Shown here piece by piece: positions 18,854 to 26,516 of a stretch of 64,000 nucleotides of DNA. A program made the position numbers and the translations under genes. Source of the stretch: Phycicoccus sonneratiae (GTDB lineage Bacteria; Actinomycetota; Actinomycetes; Actinomycetales; Dermatophilaceae). Under the pieces are notes generated by a model, which searched no databases, was not told the origin of the DNA, and saw only the letters and a program-made list of their open reading frames with translations. Each line of letters begins with the position of its first letter. Position 1 is the first letter of the stretch. The stretch is taken from the NCBI RefSeq assembly GCF_016887965.1, contig NZ_JAFDVD010000008.1:307769-371768 (forward strand), read 5' to 3'.

Positions 18854-19608
18854 GAGGCCTCCTCGAGGGGTCGGGGTCGGCCGGTGGGCGTGACGCCGGC
18901 CCGGCGGGGGTCGAAGCGGACGGTCGGGGCGCGCTCGCCGCGCAGCACCTCGAGCTCGGCGGTGATGGCCGCCATGATGCGCGCGGTGGCCTCGGCGAGG
19001 ACCTCGGTCGTGACCGGGAGGCCGTGGAGGTCCTCGAGGTCGACCGGCGCCCCGGCCCGGACGTGCATGACCTTGCGCGGGAACGGTCGTGGCCGCTTCG
19101 CGTACGGCGGGAGCAGCTGCTCGGGTCCCCAGACGGCGACGGGCACGACGGGGCACCGGGTCTCGAGGGCCACCCGGGCCGCTCCGGTCTTGCCGCGCAT
19201 CGGCCAGAGGTCGGGGTCGCGGGTCAGCGTCCCCTCCGGGTAGATGGCGACGCACTTGTCGGCCCGCACGGCCTCGACGGCGGCGCGGTAGGCGTCGGCG
19301 GCCCGGCCGGACTCGCGGTACACCGGGATCTGGTCGGCCGAACGCAGCACCGCGCCGACGAACGGCACCCGGAAGACCTCGTTCTTGCCGAGGAAGCGCG
19401 GCGAGCGGCCGTGGTCGACGAGGAAGTGCGCGAAGGCGAGCGGGTCGACGTGCGAGACGTGGTTCGGGCAGACGACCCAGCCACCCTCGGTCGGCAGGTG
19501 CTCGGCGCCGGACCAGTCCCGGCGGGTCAGGACCCGGAAGAGCGGACGGAGCACGGCGATGGCGAACCGGTAGCCGAAGGGACGGGAGTTGTCCGTGGGG
19601 GTGCTCAC
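18850..19608 (-). CDS. plsC: 1-acyl-sn-glycerol-3-phosphate acyltransferase (PlsC family)
   Basis: A 252-residue lysophosphatidate acyltransferase family member. The catalytic HX4D motif is NHVSHVD (His50/Asp55). The acceptor-binding motifs GKNEVFRVPFVG and YPEGTLTRD follow in order, and VPVAVWGPEQLLP is block IV. The C-terminus is basic. It is coupled to gpsA, the enzyme providing its glycerol-phosphate backbone. The predicted site is the inner face of the membrane. Confidence 0.93.
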   Translation of the reverse strand: MSTPTDNSRPFGYRFAIAVLRPLFRVLTRRDWSGAEHLPTEGGWVVCPNHVSHVDPLAFAHFLVDHGRSPRFLGKNEVFRVPFVGAVLRSADQIPVYRESGRAADAYRAAVEAVRADKCVAIYPEGTLTRDPDLWPMRGKTGAARVALETRCPVVPVAVWGPEQLLPPYAKRPRPFPRKVMHVRAGAPVDLEDLHGLPVTTEVLAEATARIMAAITAELEVLRGERAPTVRFDPRRAGVTPTGRPRPLEEAS

Positions 19609-19697
19609 CTGGGGCCTTCCGTGCGGGGGGTCACCGCATTCTGGTCCGCGGTCGGGGTGATGTCGAGCGTGCCACGTCGGCCTGTCAGGATCGGGGG

Positions 19698-20564
19698 GTG
19701 GGCACTCCCCCCGACCACGCGCTCGTCGTCCCCGTCAAGGGCGGCCCGCTCGCCAAGTCGCGCCTCGACCTGCCCGAGGGGACCCGGCGGGCGTTCGCCG
19801 AGGCCTTCGCCCGCGACACCCTCGCGGCCGCGGCCACCGCCCTCCCGGACGCCGTCGTGCTCGTCGTGACGTCCGACCGCGGAGTCCGCCTCGGGGTCAC
19901 GGCCGACGGGTTCCGGGTCGTCGACGATCCCGGCGAGGGGCTCGACCCCGCCGTCGCCGCCGGGTTCGCGGCCGCGGTGGCCCTCGGCGCCGGGACCGTC
20001 GGCGTCCTGCTCGCCGACCACCCGGCCCTGCGCCCCGAGGAGCTGCTCACGGCGCTCGCCGCCGCGCGCGGCCGGGGGCCGGTGGTCGTCCCGGACGCCG
20101 ACGGCACGGGCACCGCCCTGCTGGTCCTGCCGCTCGTCGACCCCGCCGGCCGACCGTGCACCGTCCCGCCGACCCGGTTCGGCCCGGGCAGCGCCGCGGC
20201 GCACGAGGGGTTGGGGTGGGAGCGGGTCGAGGTGGACGCCCCGGGGCTGCGCGGCGACGTCGACGACGCGGCATCGTTCGCGGAAGCCATCGCGGCCGGG
20301 GTCGGCCCGCACACGCGTGCGGCCCTCGCCCGCGCTACCCTGCCGGGCGTGCAGGCGACGATCCACCGGATCCCGGGAGACGAGGGCGGCAGCGCCCTGC
20401 TCGACGACGGTCGCGAGGTGGCGGTACCCCTGGCCGCGCTCGTCGACAGCGGCCTGCTGCACCTGCGGGTCGGCCAGCGCGTGAGCCTCGAGCTCGACGA
20501 CGCCGAGGCCGCCGCGACCCGCGTGTGGATCGTCGGGATCGGGCCGGGCGAGACCATCCGCTGA
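19698..20564 (+). CDS. cofC: CofC/FbiD-type guanylyltransferase fused to a degenerate cold-shock-like domain
   Basis: A 288-residue fusion. Residues 1-210 match CofC/FbiD, which transfers GMP from GTP to 2-phospholactate or phosphoenolpyruvate in coenzyme F420 synthesis: ALVVPVKGGPLAKSRLD at the start, VLLADHPALRPEELL and PDADGTGTALLVLP. Residues 218-288 look like a cold-shock fold: VQATIHRI, DDGREVAVPLAALVDSGLL, LRVGQRVSLEL. The RNA-binding aromatic motif (KGFGFI) is replaced by GGSALL, so nucleic-acid binding is doubtful. GTG 19698 follows CAGGAT by six bases. In M. tuberculosis fbiD occupies the same place beside gpsA, but ppk and mutT1 follow it there and are absent here. Confidence 0.85.
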   Translation: MGTPPDHALVVPVKGGPLAKSRLDLPEGTRRAFAEAFARDTLAAAATALPDAVVLVVTSDRGVRLGVTADGFRVVDDPGEGLDPAVAAGFAAAVALGAGTVGVLLADHPALRPEELLTALAAARGRGPVVVPDADGTGTALLVLPLVDPAGRPCTVPPTRFGPGSAAAHEGLGWERVEVDAPGLRGDVDDAASFAEAIAAGVGPHTRAALARATLPGVQATIHRIPGDEGGSALLDDGREVAVPLAALVDSGLLHLRVGQRVSLELDDAEAAATRVWIVGIGPGETIR

Positions 20565-20590
20565 GGGACGGCCCCGCCCGGCCGACCTCG

Positions 20591-21274
20591 TCAGCGCTTG
20601 GCGGCCTTCTTGGCCGGCGCCTTCTTCGCGGGAGCCTTCTTGGCCGGCGCCTTCTTCGCGGCGGTCTTGGCGGGGGCCTTCTTCGCCGGCGCCTTCTTCG
20701 CCGCCGTCTTCGCCGGCGCGGCCTTCGTGGCCGTCTTCTTCGCCGCGGTCTTGGCGGGAGCCTTCTTCGCCGGCGCCTTCTTCGCCGCCGTCTTTGCCGG
20801 CGCGGCCTTCGTGGCCGTCTTCTTCGCCGCGGTCTTGGCGGGGGCCTTCTTCGCCGCGGCCTTCTTCGCCGGTGCCGCCTTCGTGGCCGCCTTCTTCGCC
20901 GTGGTCTTCTTCGCCGCGGCCTTCTTGGCCGGGGCGGCGGCCGCGGTGGTCGAGCCCGCGCTCGCCCGGCCGGTGGCCGGCGCGGCCTTGGGCAGCGTGC
21001 TCGGCTTCTTCGTGAAGGCCTTGAACGCGGTCCCGGGACGGAAGCGCGGCGACTTGCTCTTGGGGATGCGCACCGAGGTGCCGGTGTGCGGGTTGCGACC
21101 GGTGCGGGCGGCCCGCTCGGCGCGGTCGAAGGTGCCGAAGCCGGTGATCGCCACCTTGCCGCCGCGGACCACCTCCCGGACGATCGTGTCGAGGACGGTC
21201 TCGAGCGCGTCGTTCGCGGCCTTGCGGCTCCCGAGCGTCTTCTCGAGCTCCTTGATGAGGTCTGCCTTGTTCAC
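20591..21274 (-). CDS. hupB: HU-family nucleoid protein with Lys/Ala-rich tail
   Basis: A 227-residue mycobacterial-type HU. Residues 1-90 are the HU fold ([40 protein letters not shown]), which bends DNA as a dimer. Residues from about 100 form a histone-H1-like tail of AAKK/PAKK repeats rich in lysine, alanine and proline, used for extra DNA compaction. Part of the tail is an 84-bp tandem DNA duplication. The GTG at 21274 has an excellent ribosome-binding site (GGAGGAA). An inverted repeat and a hairpin lie upstream at 21320-21380. Confidence 0.95.
   Translation of the reverse strand: MNKADLIKELEKTLGSRKAANDALETVLDTIVREVVRGGKVAITGFGTFDRAERAARTGRNPHTGTSVRIPKSKSPRFRPGTAFKAFTKKPSTLPKAAPATGRASAGSTTAAAAPAKKAAAKKTTAKKAATKAAPAKKAAAKKAPAKTAAKKTATKAAPAKTAAKKAPAKKAPAKTAAKKTATKAAPAKTAAKKAPAKKAPAKTAAKKAPAKKAPAKKAPAKKAAKR
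20670..20837. repeat. two tandem 84-bp units inside hupB
   Basis: Unit 1 is 20670-20753 and unit 2 is 20754-20837. They differ at only two positions, both silent (a GGG/GGA change at the fifth codon and TTC/TTT in the middle). Each encodes 28 residues of Lys/Ala/Pro/Thr tail. The near identity at DNA level points to a recent slippage or recombination duplication and a likely length-variable site. Confidence 0.85.
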
Positions 21275-21536
21275 GTGGTTCCTCCATGGATGGGGCGTCG
21301 GCCGGACGCGCCGACGATGTTGACGTGACGGGTCGGGAGCACCGACCTCGTCACCGACGGTATGCCTGTGTGACAGGCACGTCCACAACTCTCTCGGCGT
21401 GTTCCGGTTGCGCGACAGACGGTTTGGCCGACCGGGTCGTCACATCCGCCCCATCAGCACCATGGCCGCGCCGGAGTCCGTCGGGGTCCGGAGACCTTCA
21501 GGAACCACCGAAAGGGTTCTCCGGCAACGATTTCGC
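21275..21536 (-). other. hupB upstream region with inverted repeats
   Basis: This 262-nt gap separates leuD from hupB (same strand). It holds a perfect dyad GCCTGT-GTG-ACAGGC at 21364-21378 and a near-perfect stem-loop at about 21325-21353 (TGACG-GGTCGG against CCGACC-TCGTCA). A weak minus-strand promoter, TTGTGG-18-CATACC, overlaps the dyad, so the dyad could be an operator and the stem-loop part of a long hupB 5' leader. No ORF is supported. Confidence 0.4.
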
Positions 21537-22127
21537 TCAGGCGGTGACGGTCGGCTTCCACGCGGGACGGGACGCCTCGTAGACCGTGATGTCCGACTCG
21601 TGCCGCAGCGAGAGGCTGATGTCGTCGAGCCCCTCGAGGAGGCGCCAGCGCGTGTAGTCGTCGACCTCGAAGGACGCCACGAGGTCCCCGGCGGTGACGG
21701 TGCGCGACTCGAGGTCGACCGTCACCGACGTCCCGGGCTCGTTCTCGAGGAGCTTCCAGAGCAGCTCGACGTCGTCCTGGCTGCACTGCGCGGTGAGCAG
21801 GCCCTGCTTGCCGCTGTTCCCGCGGAAGATGTCGGCGAAGCGCGAGGAGATCACCACGCGGAAGCCGTAGTTCATCAGCGCCCAGACGGCGTGCTCGCGC
21901 GAGGAGCCGGTGCCGAAGTCGGGGCCGGCGACGAGCACCGAGCCGGCGGCGAAGGTCGGGTCGTTGAGGACGAAGGTCTCGTCGTTGCGCCACGCGGCGA
22001 ACAGCCCGTCCTCGAAGCCGGAACGCGTCACCCGCTTGAGGTAGACGGCCGGGATGATCTGGTCGGTGTCGACGTTGCTGCGGCGCAGCGGGACCCCGAT
22101 GCCGGTGTGGGTCGTGAACTTCTCCAT
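21537..22127 (-). CDS. leuD: 3-isopropylmalate dehydratase small subunit
   Basis: A 196-residue LeuD, the swivelling domain subunit of isopropylmalate isomerase in leucine synthesis. Seen are [22 protein letters not shown] at the start, [14 protein letters not shown] (substrate binding) and [15 protein letters not shown]. Its ATG overlaps the leuC stop by one base (TGATG), so the subunits are translationally coupled for equal production. Confidence 0.97.
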   Translation of the reverse strand: MEKFTTHTGIGVPLRRSNVDTDQIIPAVYLKRVTRSGFEDGLFAAWRNDETFVLNDPTFAAGSVLVAGPDFGTGSSREHAVWALMNYGFRVVISSRFADIFRGNSGKQGLLTAQCSQDDVELLWKLLENEPGTSVTVDLESRTVTAGDLVASFEVDDYTRWRLLEGLDDISLSLRHESDITVYEASRPAWKPTVTA

Positions 22128-23545
22128 CAGACGGTCTCCTCCACACGGACGGGCTCGAGGTCGGCCGGGCTGGAGAGCGTGCCGCGCACCGCCGTCGCGG
22201 CGGCGACGAGCGGGCTGACGAGGTGCGTGCGCCCGCCCTTGCCCTGGCGGCCCTCGAAGTTGCGGTTCGACGTCGAGGCGCTGCGCTCCCCGGGCGCGAG
22301 CTGGTCGGGGTTCATGCCGAGGCACATCGAGCACCCGGGCAGGCGCCACTCGGCCCCGGCCTCGGTGAACACCCGGTCGAGGCCCTCCCCCTCGGCCTGG
22401 AGGCGCACCCGCGCCGAGCCGGGGACGACGAGCATCCGGACGCCGTCGGCGACCCGGCGGCCCTTGATGACCTCGGCCGCAGCGCGCAGGTCCTCGATCC
22501 GGCCGTTGGTGCACGACCCGACGAAGACGGTGTCGACGTGGATGTCGCGCAGGGGGGTCCCGGCCGTCAGGCCCATGTACTCGAGCGCGCGCTGCGCCGC
22601 GACCTTGTCGTTGTCGTCGCCCATCGCCTCGGGGTCCGGCACGGCCTCGCCGAGGGGGCTCCCCTGGCCGGGGTTGGTGCCCCACGTGACGAACGGGGTG
22701 AGGCTCGCGGCGTCGAGGACGACCTCGGCGTCGAACTCGGCGTCGTCGTCGCTGCGCAGCTCGCGCCAGGCCTCGACGGCGGCGTCCCAGTCGGCCCCGG
22801 TCGGAGCGTGGTCGCGACCGCGCAGGTACTCGAAGGTCGTCTCGTCGGGCGCGATCATCCCCGCGCGGGCGCCGGCCTCGATCGACATGTTGCACACCGT
22901 CATCCGGGCCTCCATCGAGAGGGCGCGGATGGCGCTGCCGCGGTACTCGAGGACGTACCCCTGGCCCCCGCCGGTGCCGATCTTCGCGATGACGGCGAGC
23001 ACGACGTCCTTCGCGGTGACCCCGGGGGCGAGCTCGCCCTCGACGGTGATCGCCATCGTGCGGAACGGCTTGAGCGGCAGGGTCTGGGTGGCCAGGACGT
23101 GCTCGACCTCGGAGGTGCCGATGCCGAAGGCCAGCGCCCCGAAGGCTCCGTGGGTGGAGGTGTGGCTGTCGCCGCAGACGATGGTCGCGCCCGGCTGGGT
23201 GAGCCCGAGCTGCGGGCCGACGACGTGGACGATGCCCTGCTCGGCGTCGCCCATCGGGTAGATCGTGACGCCGAACTCCTCGCAGTTGCGGCGCAGCGTC
23301 TCGACCTGGGTGCGGCTCACCGGGTCGGTGATGGGGCCCGGGGTCGTCGGGACGTTGTGGTCCTCGGTGGCCAGGGTGAGGTCGGGGCGGCGCACCGGGC
23401 GGCCGGCGAGCCGCAGCCCGTCGAAGGCCTGCGGGCTGGTCACCTCGTGGAGCAGGTGGAGGTCGATGTAGAGCAGGTCCGGCTCGCCCTCGCCGCGGCG
23501 GACCACGTGCTGCTCCCAGACCTTCTCGGCCAGCGTTCCGGCCAT
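22127..23545 (-). CDS. leuC: 3-isopropylmalate dehydratase large subunit
   Basis: A 472-residue LeuC, the [4Fe-4S] aconitase-type catalytic subunit of isopropylmalate isomerase. Iron-sulfur cysteines are seen in [13 protein letters not shown] and in [14 protein letters not shown]. The N-terminal [14 protein letters not shown] and [20 protein letters not shown] are typical. A ribosome-binding site GGAAGG precedes the ATG. It is divergent from the IclR gene, whose product probably controls it. Confidence 0.97.
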   Translation of the reverse strand: MAGTLAEKVWEQHVVRRGEGEPDLLYIDLHLLHEVTSPQAFDGLRLAGRPVRRPDLTLATEDHNVPTTPGPITDPVSRTQVETLRRNCEEFGVTIYPMGDAEQGIVHVVGPQLGLTQPGATIVCGDSHTSTHGAFGALAFGIGTSEVEHVLATQTLPLKPFRTMAITVEGELAPGVTAKDVVLAVIAKIGTGGGQGYVLEYRGSAIRALSMEARMTVCNMSIEAGARAGMIAPDETTFEYLRGRDHAPTGADWDAAVEAWRELRSDDDAEFDAEVVLDAASLTPFVTWGTNPGQGSPLGEAVPDPEAMGDDNDKVAAQRALEYMGLTAGTPLRDIHVDTVFVGSCTNGRIEDLRAAAEVIKGRRVADGVRMLVVPGSARVRLQAEGEGLDRVFTEAGAEWRLPGCSMCLGMNPDQLAPGERSASTSNRNFEGRQGKGGRTHLVSPLVAAATAVRGTLSSPADLEPVRVEETV

Positions 23546-23665
23546 CTCTCACACCTTCCGAGGAGGACCGCGGTGGGGCGGCCCGGACGACTGCTGCGCG
23601 GACGACCTGCGCCGGAGCGCCGTCGCCGTCCTCCCGAGATTCGCACGGGCCCACCCCCGATGGAC

Positions 23666-23694
23666 TTGCGTCTCAGGCAATGAGACTGCAATAT
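23666..23694 (+). promoter_or_regulatory. iclR promoter with overlapping operator
   Basis: TTGCGT (23666-23671), a 17-bp spacer and CAATAT (23689-23694) place the transcription start on the ATG at 23701, so the regulator mRNA is leaderless. A perfect dyad GTCTCA-GGCAA-TGAGAC (23670-23686) fills the spacer and is a good candidate operator for autorepression and for control of the divergent leuCD. Confidence 0.6.
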
Positions 23695-23700
23695 CAAGAC

Positions 23701-24444
23701 ATGGACAACAGCAGTGGGGTCGGAGTCCTCGACAAGGCGGCCATCGTCCTGTCCGCCCTCGAGGCCGGCCCGTCGACGCTCGCGCAGCTCGTCACCGCCA
23801 CCGGTCTGGCCCGCCCGACGGCCCACCGGCTGGCCGTCGCGCTCGAGCACCACCGGCTCGTGACGCGAGACCTCCAGGGGCGCTTCGTCCTCGGCCCCCG
23901 CCTCGGCGAGCTGGCCGCCGCCGCGGGCGAGGACCGGCTGCTCGCCGCCGCGGGTCCGGTGCTCGGTGCGCTGCGCGACCACACGAACGAGTCGGCCCAG
24001 CTCTTCCGCCGCCAGGGCGAGTACCGCGTCTGCGTCTCGGCGGCCGAGCGCCCGGTCGGCCTGCGCGACTCCATCCCGATCGGGGCGACGCTCTCGATGC
24101 GCGCCGGCTCGGCGGCCCAGATCCTCCTCGCCTGGGAGGAGCCGGACCGGCTGCACCGCGGCCTCCAGGGCGCCGCGTTCACGGCGACCGCCCTCTCGGG
24201 GGTGCGGCGCCGGGGCTGGGCGCAGAGCGTCGGCGAGCGTGAGCCCGGCGTCGCCTCGGTGTCGGCCCCGGTGCGCTCCCCCTCCGGGCGGGTCATCGCC
24301 GCGGTCTCGATCTCCGGCCCCATCGAGCGGCTCTCGCGCCAGCCCGGTCGTCTCCACGCCGCCACCGTCATGGCCGGCGCGAACAAGCTCACCGAGGTGC
24401 TGGCCCGGCACGCCGCGCAGCAGGACGCGCAGAACAACGTCTGA
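23701..24444 (+). CDS. IclR-family transcriptional regulator (leucine/NdgR-LtbR type)
   Basis: A 247-residue IclR protein: a winged helix-turn-helix at about residues 10-65 (STLAQLVTATGLARPTAHRL) and an effector-binding domain with SAAERPVGLRDSIPIGATLS and AGSAAQILLAW. Divergent placement next to leuCD is the hallmark of the actinobacterial NdgR/LtbR group, regulators of leucine and other amino acid pathways. The ATG at 23701 lies six bases after CAATAT. The operator dyad at 23670-23686 lies between the -35 and -10 boxes. Confidence 0.9.
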   Translation: MDNSSGVGVLDKAAIVLSALEAGPSTLAQLVTATGLARPTAHRLAVALEHHRLVTRDLQGRFVLGPRLGELAAAAGEDRLLAAAGPVLGALRDHTNESAQLFRRQGEYRVCVSAAERPVGLRDSIPIGATLSMRAGSAAQILLAWEEPDRLHRGLQGAAFTATALSGVRRRGWAQSVGEREPGVASVSAPVRSPSGRVIAAVSISGPIERLSRQPGRLHAATVMAGANKLTEVLARHAAQQDAQNNV

Positions 24445-24535
24445 GCCGCGGCGCAACACGATCGTCACGCGCGGGGAGGCCGGCGGCAACATCGCTGGGC
24501 CACCCTCGGGTCACCGCCGACCGGAGGAGCCGCCC

Positions 24536-24874
24536 GTGACCCCGACGCCCGCCCGCCGCATCGCCCGCGACCGCACCCGACTGCTCGCCTTCCCGCGGGC
24601 CGACCGGCCGGCGGTCGTCGTCGGCGGCGGCCCGGTGGCCGCCCGCCGGGCGGCCGCCCTGACCCGCGCCCACACCCCGGTCGTCGTCTTCGCACCGGCC
24701 CTGTGCGACGACGTCTTCGACCTGCTCGCCGAGCGGCTCGTCACGTGGGAGAACCGGTGGCCGACGCTGGAGGACCTGCGGGCCGCCTGGCTCGTCCACG
24801 CCGCCACCGGCGACGCCCAGCTCGACGCCCGGGTGTGCGCCCTCGCCTCGAGCGCCCGGGCCCGGGTGGCCTGA
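24536..24874 (+). CDS. small CysG_N/precorrin-2 dehydrogenase-like Rossmann protein
   Basis: A 112-residue protein resembling only the N-terminal NAD-binding domain of siroheme synthase (CysG_N): PAVVVGGGPVAARRAAALT with the GGGPVA turn at residues 30-35, then LVTWENRWP and LVHAATGDAQLDARV. The rest of precorrin-2 dehydrogenase/ferrochelatase is absent, so it is either a reduced stand-alone form or a remnant. The GTG at 24536 has a strong GGAGGA ribosome-binding site, which argues that it is translated. No sulfite-reduction genes adjoin. Confidence 0.65.
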   Translation: MTPTPARRIARDRTRLLAFPRADRPAVVVGGGPVAARRAAALTRAHTPVVVFAPALCDDVFDLLAERLVTWENRWPTLEDLRAAWLVHAATGDAQLDARVCALASSARARVA

Positions 24875-24887
24875 GCCGCCGCCGGGC

Positions 24888-25397
24888 TCAGGCCGGGGGC
24901 GCGCCGAGCCCGGAGCCCATCCGCTGCCGGGCGCTCTCGCCGCGCCGGCCCACCGGGAGGACCCCGGCGACCGACCCGAGCCCGAACGGCTTCGGGCCGG
25001 AGTAGATGCTCTCGGCACCGTGGTCGGCGAGCGAGTACGTCTCGTGCCAGATGGTGACCGCCGAGGGGTCGGCCTTGGCGACCGCGTAGAACTCGGTCCA
25101 CGCCGGCCGGTGCAGGTGGTCGGCGGCGTTCGCGTAGGCGTAGAGGTCCTCGGTGCTGCGCCAGTACTGGATCATCGTCGTCGCCATGACGTGCACGGTC
25201 GAGCGGCTGCCGAGGTAGCCCAGCGACTCCTCCTCGCCCCGGGCCGCGGCCGCCTTGTTCCGCTCGAGCTCGGTGATCATCCGGGGCATCGCGGTGGCCG
25301 CCTGCTGGACGATCCGCCACCTCCAGGGCTTGTGGACCCGCAGGCCGATGAGGAAGACGGTCAGCGGCCCGTCGTACGCGTGGGTGACCCGGTCCAT
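24888..25397 (-). CDS. DUF4188 (YdhR-like monooxygenase-fold) protein
   Basis: A 169-residue DUF4188 protein. It begins MDRVTHAYDGPLTVFLIG and contains HKPWRW, VMATTMIQYWRSTEDLYAYA and WHETYSL; the family is related to dimeric alpha/beta-barrel monooxygenase-like proteins, but no substrate is established. The ATG at 25397 has a GGAG ribosome-binding site. A large operator lies upstream, divergent from a MerR regulator, so it is probably the regulator's target. Confidence 0.75.
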   Translation of the reverse strand: MDRVTHAYDGPLTVFLIGLRVHKPWRWRIVQQAATAMPRMITELERNKAAAARGEEESLGYLGSRSTVHVMATTMIQYWRSTEDLYAYANAADHLHRPAWTEFYAVAKADPSAVTIWHETYSLADHGAESIYSGPKPFGLGSVAGVLPVGRRGESARQRMGSGLGAPPA

Positions 25398-25411
25398 GGG
25401 AGGCTCCTGAC

Positions 25412-25460
25412 TGGATAGTGCGACTGTCTGGTGCTCCATGATGGACAGTGGCACTATCCA
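25412..25460. promoter_or_regulatory. double-dyad operator between DUF4188 and merR genes
   Basis: TGGATAGTGCGACTGTC (25412-25428) pairs with 25444-25460 with one mismatch in 17. Each arm is itself a dyad of the form GAYAGT-N3-ACTRTC, giving two copies of one regulator site. The right-hand copy fills the spacer of the DUF4188 promoter, the position used by MerR proteins. Confidence 0.75.
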
Positions 25461-25467
25461 CTGTCAA
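25438..25467 (-). promoter_or_regulatory. DUF4188 promoter with operator in the spacer
   Basis: Consensus TTGACA (25467-25462), an 18-bp spacer and CATCAT (25443-25438), minus strand. The spacer holds the dyad GATAGT-GCC-ACTGTC, as in MerR-controlled promoters. Confidence 0.55.
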
Positions 25468-25508
25468 GACCCCGGATCGCCCGGGTCGCCGGACGGACAG
25501 GAGCGAGG

Positions 25509-26111
25509 GTGCGGATCTCCCAGCTGGCGGAGCGGACCGGCGTGCCGGTGCACACGCTGAAGTACTACCTGCGCGAGGGGGTGCTGCCCGCGGGTCGCGC
25601 GACGAGCCGGACCTCGGCCGAGTACGGCGAGGAGCACGTCGACCGGGTCCGGCTCGTGCGGGCCCTCGTCGAGCACGGCGGGGTCCCGGTGGCGGCGGTG
25701 CGGCGCATCGTCGGAGCCCTCGACGCCCCTCCCCCGTCCCGTCACGAGCTGCTCGGCACGGCGCACTCGACCCTCGCCGGGGAGGACCCCGGGGCCGCCG
25801 CCCCCGCCGAGGTGGTCGAGCTGCTGCGCGGGCTCGGGTGGTGCACCTGGGAGCAGGGACCGTTCGTCGCCGAGCTCGGCCGCGCGGTCGAGGCCGCCCG
25901 GGCGGCCGGCGCCCCCCTGACGCCCGAGGCGCTCCGCCGCTACGCGGAGGCGATGTTCGCCGTGGCCGAGGTCGACGTCGAGCTGGCCCTCGGGGCACCG
26001 AGCCCGGAGGAGGCGATGCGGGCCGTCGTCGTCGGCACCGTCATGGTCGACCCCGTGCTCCTCGCGCTGCGGCGGGTCGCCCAGGAGGCGGCGAGCACCG
26101 CCCGCGCCTGA
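25509..26111 (+). CDS. MerR-family transcriptional regulator
   Basis: A 200-residue regulator. Residues 1-70 are a MerR winged helix-turn-helix (VRISQLAERTGVPVHTLKYYLREG) and dimerisation helix; the C-terminal part (about 80-200) is an alpha-helical effector domain without the cysteines of metal-sensing MerR proteins, so it should sense an organic compound. The GTG at 25509 is the only start that keeps the typical N-terminus. It diverges from DUF4188 across two matching operator dyads and ends at a strong hairpin. Confidence 0.87.
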   Translation: MRISQLAERTGVPVHTLKYYLREGVLPAGRATSRTSAEYGEEHVDRVRLVRALVEHGGVPVAAVRRIVGALDAPPPSRHELLGTAHSTLAGEDPGAAAPAEVVELLRGLGWCTWEQGPFVAELGRAVEAARAAGAPLTPEALRRYAEAMFAVAEVDVELALGAPSPEEAMRAVVVGTVMVDPVLLALRRVAQEAASTARA

Positions 26112-26141
26112 GGGCCGCCGGCGAGCCACCCCGGGCACGAC

Positions 26142-26172
26142 GAAGGCCCGGTCCTGTGCGGACCGGGCCTTC
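26142..26172. terminator. bidirectional hairpin between merR and tRNA-Glu
   Basis: GAAGGCCCGGTCC (26142-26154) pairs perfectly with 26160-26172 around a 5-nt loop. It lies 30 nt after merR and 8 nt beyond the 3' end of the convergent tRNA-Glu. Confidence 0.75.
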
Positions 26173-26180
26173 GACCGATG

Positions 26181-26253
26181 TAGCCCCGACGGGATTCGAA
26201 CCCGCGCTACCGCCTTGAGAGGGCGGCGTGCTAGGCCACTACACAACGGGGCC
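26181..26253 (-). tRNA. tRNA-Glu (anticodon CTC)
   Basis: Folds as a 73-nt cloverleaf on the minus strand: acceptor GGCCCCG/CGGGGCT, D arm GTGT/GCAC, anticodon stem CCGCC/GGCGG with loop CTCTCAA (anticodon CTC, reading GAG), T arm GCGGG-TTCGAAT-CCCGT and discriminator A. No CCA is encoded. Confidence 0.95.
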
Positions 26254-26300
26254 GTGGTGTCGACCGGTCCGCGCGAGGGCGGCTCGGGCAACGGGAGAGA

Positions 26301-26330
26301 ACCTTACCGAACGGGAGGGCTTTCTCCGAA
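26301..26330 (-). promoter_or_regulatory. promoter of tRNA-Glu
   Basis: Minus-strand TTCGGA (26330-26325), an 18-bp spacer and TAAGGT (26306-26301), about 48 nt before the tRNA. Confidence 0.4.
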
Positions 26331-26356
26331 ATCGCCCCGGGCGGACCCGGAGGCGA

Positions 26357-26431
26357 TGGCTGGGGTACCAGGACTCGAACCTAGAACGGATGAACCAGAA
26401 TCACCAGTGTTGCCAATTACACCATACCCCA
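26357..26431 (-). tRNA. tRNA-Gln (anticodon CTG)
   Basis: A 72-nt cloverleaf plus an encoded CCA (26359-26357) on the minus strand. Acceptor TGGGGTA/TACCCCA, anticodon stem GGTGA/TCATC with loop TTCTGGT (anticodon CTG, reading CAG), T loop TTCGAGT, discriminator G. Unlike the neighbouring tRNA-Glu, the CCA end is in the DNA. Confidence 0.95.
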
Positions 26432-26487
26432 TGGGGTATGCCGTCCGTCGTCCCGCGCAGGGCCGACGAGCGGCGAACCGAGTGGCG

Positions 26488-26516
26488 ATACTACCGGCCC
26501 CGCTCCCCCGGCCCAA
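26488..26516 (-). promoter_or_regulatory. promoter of tRNA-Gln
   Basis: Minus-strand TTGGGC (26516-26511), a 17-bp spacer and TAGTAT (26493-26488). The -10 box starts on the TAG stop codon of the upstream HAD gene, so promoter and coding sequence overlap. The -35 box is identical to that of the yceD promoter. Confidence 0.6.
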
